Source of the DNA: Telmatospirillum sp.
GTDB lineage: Bacteria > Pseudomonadota > Alphaproteobacteria > Rhodospirillales > Magnetospirillaceae
Reading direction: 5' to 3'
Assembly (NCBI GenBank): GCA_031291415.1
Contig: JARLJB010000223.1
Coordinates: 1-45,756 of the forward strand
Length of the DNA: 45,756 nucleotides
Under the pieces are notes generated by a model that worked only from the letters and a program-made list of their open reading frames with translations, was not told where the DNA came from and did not search any database. Both the position numbers and the translations under genes were made by a program. This document shows positions 1 to 9,096 of the stretch, piece after piece; within the stretch, counting starts at the first letter, position 1, and each line of letters opens with the position of its first letter.

Positions 1-1
1 A

Positions 2-196
2 AAAGCGATCTGCGCCGTCGCCGCCTCTATGCTGACCGCGATCTACCACATGCTGAAGGACGGAACCGAGCATCAGGATCTCGGCGCCGACCACTTCGAT
101 CGGCGCTCGACCGAAGTCAAGGCCAAGCGTCTGGTCGCCCAACTCGCCAAGCTCGGTTTCAAGGTGGACCTCCAACCCCTCGACCAAGCCGCCTGA
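2..196 (+). mobile_element. IS110-family transposase, C-terminal fragment (cut by window edge)
   Basis: Open from base 2 to the TGA at 194-196, giving the last 64 residues of a protein whose beginning lies outside the window. The stretch LTAIYHMLKDGTEHQDLGAD, followed by HFDRR and a basic tail, is typical of the C-terminal end of IS110-family (Transposase_20, DEDD-type) transposases, which carry out site-specific insertion without the terminal inverted repeats of most IS elements. I cannot say whether the element is intact, because only its 3' end is visible. The right end of the element lies somewhere downstream and I cannot fix it from sequence alone. Two hairpins at 242-283 follow and may end its transcription. 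Confidence 0.8.
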
Positions 197-241
197 TGTC
201 ATCGAGAACCGTTCATCAGCGTGCCGCCCCACGCAGTCATA

Positions 242-293
242 GGCCGCCAGACGGCGGCCGGATCGGCGCGGCCTCGCCGATCCAGTTTGTTTC
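242..293 (+). terminator. Tandem hairpins after the IS110 gene, second one terminator-like
   Basis: A 7-bp stem (GGCCGCC 242-248 with 253-259) is followed at once by a perfect 9-bp stem (GGATCGGCG 260-268 with 275-283, 6-nt loop) and then a T-rich tract (286-293). On the plus strand this fits an intrinsic terminator for the transposase gene, although the T tract is interrupted by G. Confidence 0.45.
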
Positions 294-298
294 TGTCT

Positions 299-398
299 AG
301 TGGAACGGGCGCCTCTGCCCGTCACGCCGCGAGTAGCGGCGTTCCATCTTGCGCATTTCCGGCTTTGCCGGAACACCGGCAGAGACGCCGGTGCCACT
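299..398 (+). repeat. Three-way-junction palindromic repeat, copy A
   Basis: A 100-bp element that begins AGTGG and ends CCACT. The outer arms (299-322 and 375-398) pair at 20 of 24 positions. Inside are two hairpins: a 7-bp stem 324-330/336-342 with loop GAGTA, and a perfect 7-bp stem 357-363/367-373 with loop TTT. The same layout recurs at 20276-20372 and 26135-26232. This copy lies just past the stop codon of xylH, where it could stop or stabilise the xyl transcript. It is more diverged than the other two copies, and its outer-arm differences are partly compensated. Confidence 0.75.
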
Positions 399-433
399 TT
401 AACGCTTCGATCCAGTTCCGTGCGGCTGGCCTG

Positions 434-1573
434 TCAGCGTTCCGAACCCGAAGCCACATCCATCCAGACTGCAAGGATCAGGATGGAGCCCTTGACGATC
501 ATCTGCCAGAAGGTGTCGACATTCATCATCGACATGCCGTTGTCGAGGCTGGCCATTATCACGGCGCCGATCATGGCGCCGTTAACGGTACCGATACCGC
601 CACGCATTGATGTGCCACCGATGAAGCAGGAGGCGATGGCATCCAAAGCGCCATCCTGCCCCGCCGACGGCGAACCGGCGGCCAGACGGGCGGTCGTTGT
701 CAGGCCGGCAAAGGCGCACATCAACCCCATCAGACCAAACACGATCAGGCGTACCCGTTCCGTATTGACACCCGACAGACGCGTGGCCTCGATGTTGCTG
801 CCGATCGCATAGATATGCCGGCCAAACACCGTTTTGTTGGACAGAATGGTGAAAGCCCCGACGATAAACAGCAAGATCAATACCGGAACCGGAATGCCCT
901 CATAGCTGTCCAGCACGACGACGAAAGCCAGGATCGCCGCTCCACAAAGAACCAGTTTTCCGATTTCCTGCCACATCGCGGGAATCGCCAGTTTGTGGAA
1001 TTTGCGATTCTGGCGTGTCCGATAGGCGATGAAACAAAACAGGGCGAATAGAACAACACCCAATAGGTTGCCGAGCGTTTCCGGCAGATAACCCTGACCG
1101 ATGACCACCATGTCCTTCGATACCGGGCCGACGGTAATCCCCTTGGTCAGTCCGAGCACACCGCCACGATAGACGAGCATCAGGCCGAGGGTGGCAATGA
1201 ATGAGGGAATCCGCATGTAGGCGGTAATGTATCCGGTTACCAGTCCGATCATCACTCCGAGAACCAGAATGACGGAGACATTGGCCGCCAGCGACAGATG
1301 GTAGTTCACATCCAGAATGGCGGCGATGCCGCCCAGCAGCCCGGACATATAGCCGACCGACAAATCGATCTCGGTAAGGACGATGACGAGCACCATTGTC
1401 GATGCCAGCATGCCGGTAATCGCCATCTGGCGCAGCAGGTTGGAGAAATTACGCGGCGTCAGAAAATCACCCTCGGTCAACCAACCGAAGAAGATCCAAA
1501 TTACGGCGATTGCCGTGAGCAATGCCAAGACTTTATATTGCGATAAGAAACCTTGTATTTTTTTCTTGTTCAC
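434..1573 (-). CDS. xylH: D-xylose ABC transporter permease XylH
   Basis: A 379-aa inner-membrane permease of the BPD_transp_2 family (the ribose/xylose class of carbohydrate ABC importers). It forms the channel for periplasmically bound xylose, paired with XylG and XylF. About ten hydrophobic segments are visible, with a cytosolic Asn/Arg/Lys-rich loop near residues 186-196 and the typical C-terminal stretch FIGGTSMRGGIGTVNGAMIG. Length fits the XylH family (about 390). The gene is last in the minus-strand run xylF-xylG-xylH, about 40 bp after xylG. Downstream lies repeat copy A rather than a simple T-tailed terminator. Family assignment is strong; the sugar specificity rests on the neighbouring xylA and xylB. 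Confidence 0.9.
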   Translation of the reverse strand: MNKKKIQGFLSQYKVLALLTAIAVIWIFFGWLTEGDFLTPRNFSNLLRQMAITGMLASTMVLVIVLTEIDLSVGYMSGLLGGIAAILDVNYHLSLAANVSVILVLGVMIGLVTGYITAYMRIPSFIATLGLMLVYRGGVLGLTKGITVGPVSKDMVVIGQGYLPETLGNLLGVVLFALFCFIAYRTRQNRKFHKLAIPAMWQEIGKLVLCGAAILAFVVVLDSYEGIPVPVLILLFIVGAFTILSNKTVFGRHIYAIGSNIEATRLSGVNTERVRLIVFGLMGLMCAFAGLTTTARLAAGSPSAGQDGALDAIASCFIGGTSMRGGIGTVNGAMIGAVIMASLDNGMSMMNVDTFWQMIVKGSILILAVWMDVASGSER

Positions 1574-1614
1574 GGTTCGGCACCCCTACCTAATTCTTTC
1601 TTGGACAGTCACGA

Positions 1615-3153
1615 TCAAGCAGCCAGCGATGGCTTTTTGCCAAGAGCGGCGGTGAGAACCTGCTCTTGTGTCAGCGAGTCGTTGACGAAATTACCCCGCA
1701 AATATCCTTCTCCCATGACCAGAACGCGATCACTGATTCCCAGTACTTCCGGCAGTTCCGAAGACACCATGATGATCGAAATGCCCTGGCGGGCGAGTTC
1801 GAACAAGAGCTTATAGATTTCGTACTTGGCGCCGACATCGATGCCGCGCGTCGGTTCGTCAAGGATGAGGACTTTTGGCATTGTCAGCAGCATTTTCGCC
1901 ACGACGGCCTTTTGCTGGTTACCGCCGGACAGACCACGGATCGGCAGCAGGGCATGCGCCGTCTTGATCCTCATGCGGTCGATCTGCTGGTGGATGACCG
2001 ACATCTCCTCTTCGCCCTTGATCATGCCGAGGCCGGTATGACGGTTCAGAACGGTCAAGGTGATGTTGTGGCCGACTGCCATCAAAGGGACGATGCCCTG
2101 GCGCTTGCGATCTTCGGGAACCATGCAGATACCGTGGGCGACGGCATCGCGAGGAGTCTTGATGTTGAGCTTTTTTCCTTCGAGGTAGACGTCGCCGACA
2201 TGAATACCCTTATAACAACCGAAAATTTTGCTCATCAGTTCGGTGCGTCCGGCTCCGACCAGTCCGGCAACGCCCAGGATTTCGCCATACCGCAACTGGA
2301 ACGATACGTCGTTGACCAGCTTGCGCTCCGGGTTGGTGGGGTCCCAGCAGGTGACGTTTTTGACTTCGAAGATCACGTCGCCGATCGGGTGTTCCTCGCG
2401 CGGGAACAAATTCTTGATTTCACGACCGACCATCATGGCGATGATCTTGCCCTTATCGAGTTCGGCCATCGGTTTGGTCCCGACATGGGTGCCGTCGCGG
2501 ATGACGGTGACCGTATCGGCGATTTCGGCCACTTCTTCAATCTTATGGGAAATGTAGACGCAGGCTACGCCCTTGCGCTTCAGGTCCTTGATCAGGTCCA
2601 GCAGGATCTTCGTTTCGGTTTCCGTCAGGGCGGAGGACGGTTCATCGAGAATCAGAAGCTTGGCGTTTTTATTGAGGGCTTTGGCGATTTCGATCAACTG
2701 CTGCTTGCCGGCGCCGTAGTTCATGACGGGCATGGCAACGTTGATATCGGACATGTGCACTTCGTCCATCAACTTGGCGGCACGGGCGTACATTGCCGAG
2801 TAGTCCATGAAGCCGCCGAAGCTGAGAATTTCGTTTCCCAAGAAAATATTTTCGGTGACCGACAAATACGGAGCCATCATCAGTTCCTGGTGAATGATGA
2901 CGATCCCGGCGGCTTCCGTTTCCCGGATGTTGGCCGCTTTCAACTCTTTCCCTTCGAAAAGTATCTTTCCTTCCCAGGTCCCATAGGGATGAACGGCGGA
3001 CAGCACTTTCACCAAGGTCGATTTGCCAGCGCCATTTTCGCCGCACAGGCCGACGCACTCCCCCGGACGCACCAGCAGATCGATTCCATCGATCGCCTTG
3101 ACGCCCGAGAACTCCTTGACGATGCCCCGCATCTCTAACAGGTATTCAGACAT
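1615..3153 (-). CDS. xylG: D-xylose ABC transporter ATP-binding protein XylG
   Basis: A 512-aa tandem ATPase that powers xylose import. The N-terminal half has Walker [10 protein letters not shown] and a Walker B ending [12 protein letters not shown]. The C-terminal half has the degenerate Walker [11 protein letters not shown], the signature LSGGNQQK and [19 protein letters not shown], the usual asymmetry of RbsA/XylG/MglA proteins. The frame is open to 3183, but the ATG at 3153 is preferred: it gives the family N-terminus [10 protein letters not shown] and has GGAG about 10 nt upstream. A GC-rich nested hairpin separates it from xylF and may lower its expression relative to the binding protein. 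Confidence 0.9.
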   Translation of the reverse strand: MSEYLLEMRGIVKEFSGVKAIDGIDLLVRPGECVGLCGENGAGKSTLVKVLSAVHPYGTWEGKILFEGKELKAANIRETEAAGIVIIHQELMMAPYLSVTENIFLGNEILSFGGFMDYSAMYARAAKLMDEVHMSDINVAMPVMNYGAGKQQLIEIAKALNKNAKLLILDEPSSALTETETKILLDLIKDLKRKGVACVYISHKIEEVAEIADTVTVIRDGTHVGTKPMAELDKGKIIAMMVGREIKNLFPREEHPIGDVIFEVKNVTCWDPTNPERKLVNDVSFQLRYGEILGVAGLVGAGRTELMSKIFGCYKGIHVGDVYLEGKKLNIKTPRDAVAHGICMVPEDRKRQGIVPLMAVGHNITLTVLNRHTGLGMIKGEEEMSVIHQQIDRMRIKTAHALLPIRGLSGGNQQKAVVAKMLLTMPKVLILDEPTRGIDVGAKYEIYKLLFELARQGISIIMVSSELPEVLGISDRVLVMGEGYLRGNFVNDSLTQEQVLTAALGKKPSLAA

Positions 3154-3219
3154 GGTCTTTTGGTCTCCGTGAGTAGGGGGCATGGGACACAGCCAGGGGG
3201 GCAGCCGAGCCCCGCTTAA

Positions 3220-3268
3220 GTTAAAAGTCCCCCAACACGGCGGCGCTGTCGCGCCGCCGGCTTTTAAC
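3220..3268 (-). promoter_or_regulatory. Nested stem-loop between xylF and xylG
   Basis: Two perfect nested inverted repeats: outer GTTAAAAG (3220-3227) with CTTTTAAC (3261-3268), and inner CGGCGGCGC (3238-3246) with GCGCCGCCG (3251-3259) around the loop TGTC. No T run follows on the minus strand, so this is probably not a full terminator. Its place just after the binding-protein gene fits the common arrangement in ABC operons where a stem-loop protects the upstream message from 3' decay and makes the binding protein more abundant. Confidence 0.6.
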
Positions 3269-3288
3269 AGTTGGTTCGGAGAAGACGT

Positions 3289-4299
3289 TTACTTGCCATA
3301 AACCTGTTCGTGCGTGTAGAAACCGTCCTTGATCACCAGATCAACATTTTCCTTGGTGACGGCGATCGGGGTCAGCAACTGAGAGTTGACCTGCTTCAAG
3401 CCATTGTCGAGCTTCGAGTTGAAGGACGGGGTTTCGCCCCTGACCAACTGGACGGCCAGCTTGGCGGCCTCGGTGGCGATCAGCTTCAGAGGCTTGTAAA
3501 CGGTAACGGTCTGGGTACCGTCAACGATCCGCTTGACGCCGGCCAGATCGCAATCCTGACCGGAAATGGCAACCTTGCCGGCCAACCCCTGGGCAGCCAG
3601 GGCCTGGATGGCTCCACCGGCGGTACCGTCGTTGGAAGCAACGATGGCATCAATGTTGTTCTTGTTGGCGGTCAGGGCGTTTTCAATGATCGACAGGGCT
3701 TCGGTGTTGCTCCATTCCTTGACCCATTGCTCGCCGACGATCTTGATGTCGCCCTTGTCCTTGGCCGCCTGCAGGGCCTTTTCCTGGCCGGCGCGCAGCA
3801 TCTTGGCGTTGTTGTCGGTCGGCGAACCACCCAAGAGATAATAATTGCCGGTCGGCTTGGCCTTCAACACGGCTTCCGCCTGCATATATCCAACGCGCTC
3901 GTTATCGAAGGAGATATAAGCATCGACATCGGCGTTCAGAATCAGTCGGTCATAGGAGATGACCTTGATTCCCGCCTTCTTGGCTTCGGCGATAACGTTG
4001 GTCAGAGCCTTCGAGTTGAAGGGGACGATGACGATCGCGTCAACCTTCTTGGAAATCAGGTTTTCAATCTGCGACGCCTGTCTTTCCTCACTGGCGTTGG
4101 CCGATTGCACATTGACGGTCGCACCAAGCTTTCCCGCGGCTTCGATAAAGAAGTCACGGTCGCGGGTCCAGCGTTCGACACGCAGATCGTCAATGGAGAA
4201 GCCAATGACCGGCTTGTCGGGGCTGGCATTGGCGGGGGCGACGTTCAGTCCGAGGGCGAGGGCAACAAGAGCCCCCGCCATGATGCGCGTGAGTTTCAT
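3289..4299 (-). CDS. xylF: Periplasmic D-xylose-binding protein XylF
   Basis: A 336-aa Peripla_BP_4 protein that captures xylose in the periplasm and delivers it to XylGH. A clear Sec signal peptide (MKLTRIMAGALVALALG, cleavage likely after ANA-S near residue 26) precedes the mature start KPVIGFSIDDLRVERWTRDR, which is characteristic of XylF. Further family marks are ISYDRLILNADVDAYISFDN, YYLLGGSPTDNNA and AISGQDCDLAGVKRI. The ATG has a good GGGAGG Shine-Dalgarno about 10 nt upstream. It is first in the xylFGH operon, behind the promoter and operator candidates at 4395-4453. Length matches the family (330 in E. coli). Confidence 0.93.
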   Translation of the reverse strand: MKLTRIMAGALVALALGLNVAPANASPDKPVIGFSIDDLRVERWTRDRDFFIEAAGKLGATVNVQSANASEERQASQIENLISKKVDAIVIVPFNSKALTNVIAEAKKAGIKVISYDRLILNADVDAYISFDNERVGYMQAEAVLKAKPTGNYYLLGGSPTDNNAKMLRAGQEKALQAAKDKGDIKIVGEQWVKEWSNTEALSIIENALTANKNNIDAIVASNDGTAGGAIQALAAQGLAGKVAISGQDCDLAGVKRIVDGTQTVTVYKPLKLIATEAAKLAVQLVRGETPSFNSKLDNGLKQVNSQLLTPIAVTKENVDLVIKDGFYTHEQVYGK

Positions 4300-4394
4300 T
4301 TATTTGTATCCTCCCTAACGACGCGGTTCATTCACGGTCTCTGTGCGTGAATCAACCAATCAATTAAGAGCTTACATCAACTTCAACGTGTTTA

Positions 4395-4423
4395 AATCTA
4401 TCATTCTGATGAACGTACATCAA
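4395..4423 (-). promoter_or_regulatory. Candidate sigma-70 type promoter of xylFGH
   Basis: On the minus strand TTGATG (4418-4423) and TAGATT (4395-4400) are separated by exactly 17 bp, each matching 4 of 6 consensus bases. It lies about 95 bp before the xylF start codon. The palindrome at 4407-4422 overlaps its -35 box and spacer, as expected for repression by the LacI-type protein. Inferred only; no transcript data. Confidence 0.4.
4407..4422. promoter_or_regulatory. Candidate LacI-family operator O1
   Basis: The 16-mer TGATGAACGTACATCA matches its own reverse complement at 14 of 16 positions and is centred on the CG of ACGT (4414/4415). LacI-family operators usually are palindromes with a central CG. 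It overlaps the candidate xylF -35 region. Confidence 0.5.
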
Positions 4424-4437
4424 TCATTTCTCCCGAT

Positions 4438-4453
4438 CAGAAAACGTTTCCTG
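4438..4453. promoter_or_regulatory. Candidate LacI-family operator O2
   Basis: The 16-mer CAGAAAACGTTTCCTG matches its reverse complement at 14 of 16 positions and is centred on CG at 4445/4446. The core AAACGTTT is very like classical LacI/GalR-family sites. Its centre is 31 bp, about three helical turns, from O1, so two dimers would sit on the same DNA face. Confidence 0.55.
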
Positions 4454-4679
4454 TGTGCCCTCGGTTATATGCCGTTAGTTAGATTTCACGAAAGGGTGTT
4501 GATTTTCGCCGAAATCAGGGGAATCGAGCAATGGTTGAAAAATTCTCAGGAGACGTCGTGAAGGTAAAATGGACAAGATTCTGATTTACGTACCTCAGAT
4601 ACCATGTTACTGATTCTAAACAGATTGCCAGGCGATTGGACGCCGTGGCGAACTGCGGATATTGCAAGGAGCAATCTCG
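4454..4679 (+). other. Leader region of the LacI-type gene, no gene recognised
   Basis: This 226-bp stretch between O2 and the regulator start holds no convincing gene. There are only two very short open frames (17 and 14 codons, near 4531-4620) that I regard as chance. A Shine-Dalgarno sequence AAGGAG (4666-4671) lies 8 nt before the GTG start at 4680. Confidence 0.5.
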
Positions 4680-5708
4680 GTGGGGCGCGTGACAATTCGT
4701 GACGTGGCTGCCCAGGCGGGGGTTAGTCTGGCGACCGTTGACCGCGTGCTCAACGGTCGGAAGGGCGTGAGCGAAACAACTATTGGTCGCGTCAACAAGG
4801 CGATCGAGCAGCTCGATTTCCGCCGTGATGTTTTCGCGGCCAGTTTGGCGACCAGCCGGGAATATCGCTTCGAATTCGTCCTGCCCGACGTCGCCCACAA
4901 TACCTTCATGACCAATCTTTCGCAGCAGGTGCAGGCGGCATCGAAGAGACTGGTCGATCAGCGCATCCATGTTACCGAGACCCATTACCGGGAACTTGAT
5001 GGCGCCGATCTGTGCCACGTGCTCGACGGTATCGTTCCCGAAGAAACCATGGGGGTGGCGGTCGTTGCCATCGACACGCCGGCGGTTCGCGAGGCGATCG
5101 ACTCTCTGGTCGAGCGTGGTGTCGGGGTGGTCACGTTGGTGTCCGACATTACGCCATCGCGCCGTTTGGACTGCATCGGTATCAACAATGTGGCGGCGGG
5201 ACGGGTTGCTGCGTCGCTGATCGGCCGCTTCGTCGCCGGACGGCGGGGATCGGTCGCGCAGATTGTCGGATCCTTGATGCTGAATGATCACGTCGCGCGG
5301 CGTCTGGGCTTTGCGCAGACAATGCTGTGCGATTTTCCTGGTCTGACATTGCTGCCGGTGTTGGAGGGCCGCGATGACAGTCGCGTCACCGCTCCGCTGG
5401 TCGGCGAACTGTTGGACCGGCATCCCGATCTGGTAGGGATTTACAGCATGGGGGCTGGAAACCGGGGGATCATCGATGCGCTGGAAGACCGCGGCAGGCA
5501 GCGCGATGTCGTGGTCATCGCCCATGAACTGACCGTTCACTCGCGCCGCGCGCTGATCTCCGGAACGTTCGACGCGGTGATCCATCAAGAAGCCGCCGAC
5601 GAAGTGGAGAACGCCGTTCAGACCTTAAAGGCCTTCAGCGACGGTTGCGTCGGATTCGTTCCACCGCGGGTTCGCATCGATATTTTTGTTCGCGATAATT
5701 TGCCGTAG
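4680..5708 (+). CDS. LacI-family transcriptional regulator of the xylose locus
   Basis: A 342-aa DNA-binding repressor type protein. Residues 3-28 form the LacI helix-turn-helix (VTIRDVAAQAGVSLATVDRV, then LNGRKGVS), followed by a hinge and a periplasmic-binding-protein-like sensor domain with the late motif TFDAVIHQEAADEVENAVQT. The GTG at 4680 is chosen over the upstream TTG (4662) because AAGGAG sits 8 nt before it and the HTH then starts at the family position. It is divergent from xylFGH and precedes xylBA, so it very probably controls both, with xylose or a derivative as effector. Enteric bacteria use the AraC-type XylR here instead. The repeat at 5705-5812 begins on its stop codon. Confidence 0.85.
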   Translation: MGRVTIRDVAAQAGVSLATVDRVLNGRKGVSETTIGRVNKAIEQLDFRRDVFAASLATSREYRFEFVLPDVAHNTFMTNLSQQVQAASKRLVDQRIHVTETHYRELDGADLCHVLDGIVPEETMGVAVVAIDTPAVREAIDSLVERGVGVVTLVSDITPSRRLDCIGINNVAAGRVAASLIGRFVAGRRGSVAQIVGSLMLNDHVARRLGFAQTMLCDFPGLTLLPVLEGRDDSRVTAPLVGELLDRHPDLVGIYSMGAGNRGIIDALEDRGRQRDVVVIAHELTVHSRRALISGTFDAVIHQEAADEVENAVQTLKAFSDGCVGFVPPRVRIDIFVRDNLP

Positions 5709-5812
5709 GGCCTGTTGATAAACAAATGAATCTGGCCCTTAAGCCCGAGCGGCGCTTGAGCCCGCTGAAGCGGAGCGGAAGCGTCATATAAGACCTTGGG
5801 GTCTGTTCTTAG
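5705..5812 (+). repeat. Stop-codon-anchored palindromic repeat, copy 1
   Basis: Begins on the TAG of the LacI-type gene. An imperfect inverted repeat (TAGGGCCTGTTGAT with ATCTGGCCCTTA) is followed by the core AGCCCGAGCGGCG, TTGAGCCCGC, AGCGGAGCG, GCGTCATAT and an ACCTTGGG box. The same series of blocks is found on the minus strand at 27901-28032, where it also starts at a gene's stop codon. It occupies nearly all of the gap before xylB, leaving little room for a separate xylBA promoter. Confidence 0.65.
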
Positions 5813-5833
5813 AATTCTGACCGAGAGGCGACG

Positions 5834-7294
5834 ATGTTTATTGGAATCGACTTAGGCACATCTTCCGTCAAGGGAGTCTTGATGACCGAGGACCAGACGG
5901 TCGTCGGCAGCGCATCGGCTGGCTTGACGGTGTCTCGCCCGAAGCCCGGATGGTCGGAACAGGACCCGGAGGACTGGTGGCAGGCGACGCTGGCGGTTCT
6001 CGATTCACTGGCGGCGGCGCATCCGGCTGAGATCCGAGCCGTCGAAGCGATCGGCCTTTCCGGGCAGATGCATGGCGCGACGGTGCTGGGCGACAAGGAT
6101 CAGGTCTTGCGGCCGGCGATCCTCTGGAATGACACCCGGAGCGCCGCCGAGTGCGGCGATCTCGAAACGGCGTTCCCCGAGATCCGGGCCATCACCGGCA
6201 ATGTCGTCATGCCGGGCTTTACCGCGCCGAAGTTGCTTTGGCTGGCCCGCCATGAGCCCGACGTCTTCAGCCGGATCAAGATGGTGCTGCTGCCCAAGGA
6301 CTTCATCCGGTTGCGGCTGACCGGCGATTATGTCAGCGACATGTCCGATGCCGCCGGGACCGGCTGGCTGGACGTCGGGCGACGGGCCTGGTCGGACCCG
6401 GCCCTCGAACATTGCGGCCTGTCGCGCGGGCAGATGCCACGTCTCGTCGAGGGAAGCGCCATATCGGGAACCCTGTTGCCGGAACTGGCGGTCCGATATG
6501 GGATGGAGCGGACGGTGGTCGTCGCCGGTGGCGGTGGCGACAATGCGTCGGCCGCCTGCGGTATCGGCGCCGTTCGCCCCGGCAATGCCTTCCTGTCACT
6601 GGGAACGTCGGGCGTTCTGTTTGCCACGACAGAGAAGTTCTCTCCCAACACGGCTGCCGGCGTCCACGCCTTTTGCCATGCCGTGCCGGCAACCTGGCAT
6701 CAGATGGGGGTGATTTTGGCGGCGACCGACAGCTTGCAATGGCTGTCGCGCCTTTCCGGTATCAAAGCGCCGCAGATGACCGCGGCGCTCGGCGAAAGCC
6801 TGAGCGGCCCCGGCGAGGTCATGTTCCTGCCCTATCTGGGGGGCGAACGGACCCCACACAACGAAGCCAGACTGCGCGGTGCCTTCATCGGGCTCGGGCA
6901 TGCCACGGATTACAACGCCTTGACGCAGGCGGTTCTCGAAGGTGTGGCGTTTGCCTTCCGTGATTGTCTGCGTGTTCTCTCGGACGCCGGTACGGCGATT
7001 CCCCGGGCCTGGGCCGTGGGCGGCGGGTCGCAGTCGCGGCTTTGGCTCAAGATCATCGCAGCGGTGCTCGATCGGCCGCTTGATCTGCCGGCCGAAGGCG
7101 ACCTGGGCGCAGCTTTCGGCGCCGCGCGTCTTGCCCTCTGCGCCGGCCGTAACGCCGATCCGCGCGACATTTGCACTCCCCCCGCCATTGCCGCGACCAT
7201 TGAGCCGGATCCCGCCTGGGTCTCTGCCTATGACGACGCCTATGGCCGCTACCGTCGACTTTATCCTGCAATCAAGGAGTTCGCCTGCTCATGA
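5834..7294 (+). CDS. xylB: Xylulokinase XylB
   Basis: A 486-aa FGGY-family sugar kinase that phosphorylates D-xylulose to xylulose 5-phosphate, feeding the pentose phosphate pathway. The N-terminal phosphate-binding loop is [12 protein letters not shown] (residues 3-14); [13 protein letters not shown] near 75-87 and the substrate-site [10 protein letters not shown] near 102-111 are xylulokinase marks. The C-terminal ATPase half has SLGTSGV and [14 protein letters not shown]. Length agrees with E. coli XylB (484). A GAGAGG Shine-Dalgarno precedes the ATG. Its stop overlaps the xylA start by 4 nt (ATGA), so the two are translationally coupled. Confidence 0.93.
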   Translation: MFIGIDLGTSSVKGVLMTEDQTVVGSASAGLTVSRPKPGWSEQDPEDWWQATLAVLDSLAAAHPAEIRAVEAIGLSGQMHGATVLGDKDQVLRPAILWNDTRSAAECGDLETAFPEIRAITGNVVMPGFTAPKLLWLARHEPDVFSRIKMVLLPKDFIRLRLTGDYVSDMSDAAGTGWLDVGRRAWSDPALEHCGLSRGQMPRLVEGSAISGTLLPELAVRYGMERTVVVAGGGGDNASAACGIGAVRPGNAFLSLGTSGVLFATTEKFSPNTAAGVHAFCHAVPATWHQMGVILAATDSLQWLSRLSGIKAPQMTAALGESLSGPGEVMFLPYLGGERTPHNEARLRGAFIGLGHATDYNALTQAVLEGVAFAFRDCLRVLSDAGTAIPRAWAVGGGSQSRLWLKIIAAVLDRPLDLPAEGDLGAAFGAARLALCAGRNADPRDICTPPAIAATIEPDPAWVSAYDDAYGRYRRLYPAIKEFACS

Positions 7295-8604
7295 GCACGT
7301 CATTTTTTGGCGACATCGCCCCAATCCGCTTCGAAGGGCCAGATAGCTCCAACCCCCTGGCCTACAAATGGTATCAGCCGGACCGCATGATCCTTGGCAA
7401 GCGAATGGAAGATCATTTGCGTTTTGCCGTCTGCTATTGGCATAGCTTCTGCCTGACCGGCGGAGATCCGTTCGGTTCGGCCACGCTCAATCGGCCGTGG
7501 CAGTCCGGTGACGCGATGGAAGGGGCCCGCCTGAAGGCCGACGTCGCGTTCGAGGCCTTCCGGCTGCTGGGCATCCCGTTCTTCACATTTCACGACCGCG
7601 ACATTGCCCCGGAAGGGGCGAATTTTGCCGAATCGCTGCGCAATTTCCGCACCATCGCCGATGTCCTCGCCCGCAAGATCGAGGAGACCAAGGTCCGGTT
7701 GCTGTGGGGGACGGCGAACCTGTTTTCCCATCCGCGATTCATGGCCGGCGCGGCGACCAATCCCGACCCCGAGGTCTTCGCCTATGCCGCCGCCACGGTG
7801 AAGAACTGCCTCGACGTCACCCAACAACTGGGCGGCCAGAACTATGTGTTGTGGGGCGGCCGCGAGGGGTATGAGACGCTTCTCAATACCGATCTGAAGC
7901 ATGAGATGGACCAACTGGGACGGTTTTTGTCGTTGGTCGTCGACTACAAGCACAAGATCGGCTTTACCGGGACCATCCTGATCGAGCCGAAACCCAAAGA
8001 GCCGACCAAACACCAATATGATTTCGACACTGCGACCGTTTACGGTTTTCTCAAGCGGTATGGCCTGGAAAACGAGGTCAAGGTCAATATCGAAGCCAAC
8101 CACGCCATGCTGGCCGGTCACACCTTCGAGCACGAAATCGCGCTGGCCAACGCACTGGGGATCTTCGGGTCGCTCGATACCAATCGCGGCGACAGCCTGC
8201 TGGGATGGGATACCGATCAGTTTCCCAACAATGTCCAGGACGTCGCGCTTAGCCTCTATTACGTGTTGCAGGGTGGCGGGTTTTCCACCGGAGGTCTCAA
8301 TTTCGACGCCAAGATCCGCCGTCAATCGATCGCTCCCGACGATCTGCTCCACGCGCATATCGGCGGTATTGACACCTGCGCCCACGCCTTGCTGATTGCC
8401 GCGCAGATGGTCGAAAGCGGCAAACTTGCCGGTCATGTCGCTCAACGCTATGCCAAATGGCGGACGCCGGAAGGCCAAACCTTGCTGAAAGGTCCGCTTT
8501 CTTTGGCCGATATCGCCGCCGATGTCGAACGGCGCAATACCGAACCGGTACCGCAGTCGGGTCGCCAGGAATATCTGGAAAACCTGGTCAACAGCTACTT
8601 GTGA
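7291..8604 (+). CDS. xylA: Xylose isomerase XylA
   Basis: A 437-aa cytosolic TIM-barrel enzyme that converts D-xylose to D-xylulose using two divalent metals. Catalytic and metal-binding segments of the class II (long) family are all present: [10 protein letters not shown] with the catalytic His-Asp pair, [60 protein letters not shown] and [12 protein letters not shown]. Length is close to E. coli XylA (440). It is coupled to xylB by an ATGA overlap and followed by a long GC-rich hairpin that probably ends the operon. Confidence 0.96.
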   Translation: MSTSFFGDIAPIRFEGPDSSNPLAYKWYQPDRMILGKRMEDHLRFAVCYWHSFCLTGGDPFGSATLNRPWQSGDAMEGARLKADVAFEAFRLLGIPFFTFHDRDIAPEGANFAESLRNFRTIADVLARKIEETKVRLLWGTANLFSHPRFMAGAATNPDPEVFAYAAATVKNCLDVTQQLGGQNYVLWGGREGYETLLNTDLKHEMDQLGRFLSLVVDYKHKIGFTGTILIEPKPKEPTKHQYDFDTATVYGFLKRYGLENEVKVNIEANHAMLAGHTFEHEIALANALGIFGSLDTNRGDSLLGWDTDQFPNNVQDVALSLYYVLQGGGFSTGGLNFDAKIRRQSIAPDDLLHAHIGGIDTCAHALLIAAQMVESGKLAGHVAQRYAKWRTPEGQTLLKGPLSLADIAADVERRNTEPVPQSGRQEYLENLVNSYL

Positions 8605-8611
8605 CATCGAT

Positions 8612-8640
8612 CCCCGGCCCTCTCGTGGGGAGGGCCGGGG
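8612..8640 (+). terminator. GC-rich hairpin after xylA
   Basis: A perfect 11-bp stem CCCCGGCCCTC (8612-8622) with GAGGGCCGGGG (8630-8640) and a 7-nt loop, extended by a CATCG/CGATG pairing outside. There is no T run after it, so it may be a 3'-end stabiliser or a Rho-aided stop rather than a classical intrinsic terminator. Confidence 0.55.
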
Positions 8641-8843
8641 GGCGATGAAAACTCTGTCGAGAGCCTCGCGCCCGGGAGATGTCACGAATCTGTCTTCGTT
8701 GTCCTCAGAATTGCCGCAATCGCGTCGATAATACCATAGGTTCCACCGTCAACCGCCAGACGTGACGCCCACGGGCGATCGTGTTTGGCGGGAGGCGCCG
8801 ACCGGCCTGGAATGGTATTGAACTGATCGAGACGGAAAGACAG

Positions 8844-9065
8844 ATGGTCAAATTAAAGGTCCCACAGGTTCAGCCGAGCGACCGCTTCACCAAGGTCGGC
8901 GAGTCGCACGGAAAGATCTGGGAGGTGGTCGAGGTTTGGACCGCCGTTGACGGCATATCACATGTCCGTCTGCGCAGCTGCGACAATCTCGGTGGTTTGA
9001 TCACCATTGCCGCCGGCGTGCTCTGTGATCTCAATTTTTGGCGGGTCGTCCGTACGGCGGAGTAG
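8844..9065 (+). CDS. Small conserved-type protein of unknown function, paralogue 1
   Basis: A 73-aa soluble protein. Start chosen at the ATG at 8844 (GGAAAG just upstream), which makes it exactly as long as its paralogue at 42538-42759. The two share a pattern of F-x-K-x-G-E near the start, then W-x-V, a second W, VDGxxHVxL, and an Ile-Thr-Ile stretch (LITIAAGVL here, IITISAATL there) before an aromatic-Arg C-terminus. The pattern suggests a small beta-rich fold of about 60 residues. It stands alone between xylA and a convergent TPR gene. I do not recognise the family and assign no function. Confidence 0.7.
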   Translation: MVKLKVPQVQPSDRFTKVGESHGKIWEVVEVWTAVDGISHVRLRSCDNLGGLITIAAGVLCDLNFWRVVRTAE

Positions 9066-9096
9066 GGGCTTCTCCTGCTTCGGCGGCGCGTGGTGC

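Noticed and set aside
4531-4620. Possible leader peptides before the LacI-type gene
   Set aside because: Two very short frames without regulatory codon runs or an attenuator hairpin; no support.
7300-8685. 461-codon minus-strand frame opposite xylA
   Set aside because: Shadow of xylA; no recognisable domain and no ribosome-binding site.
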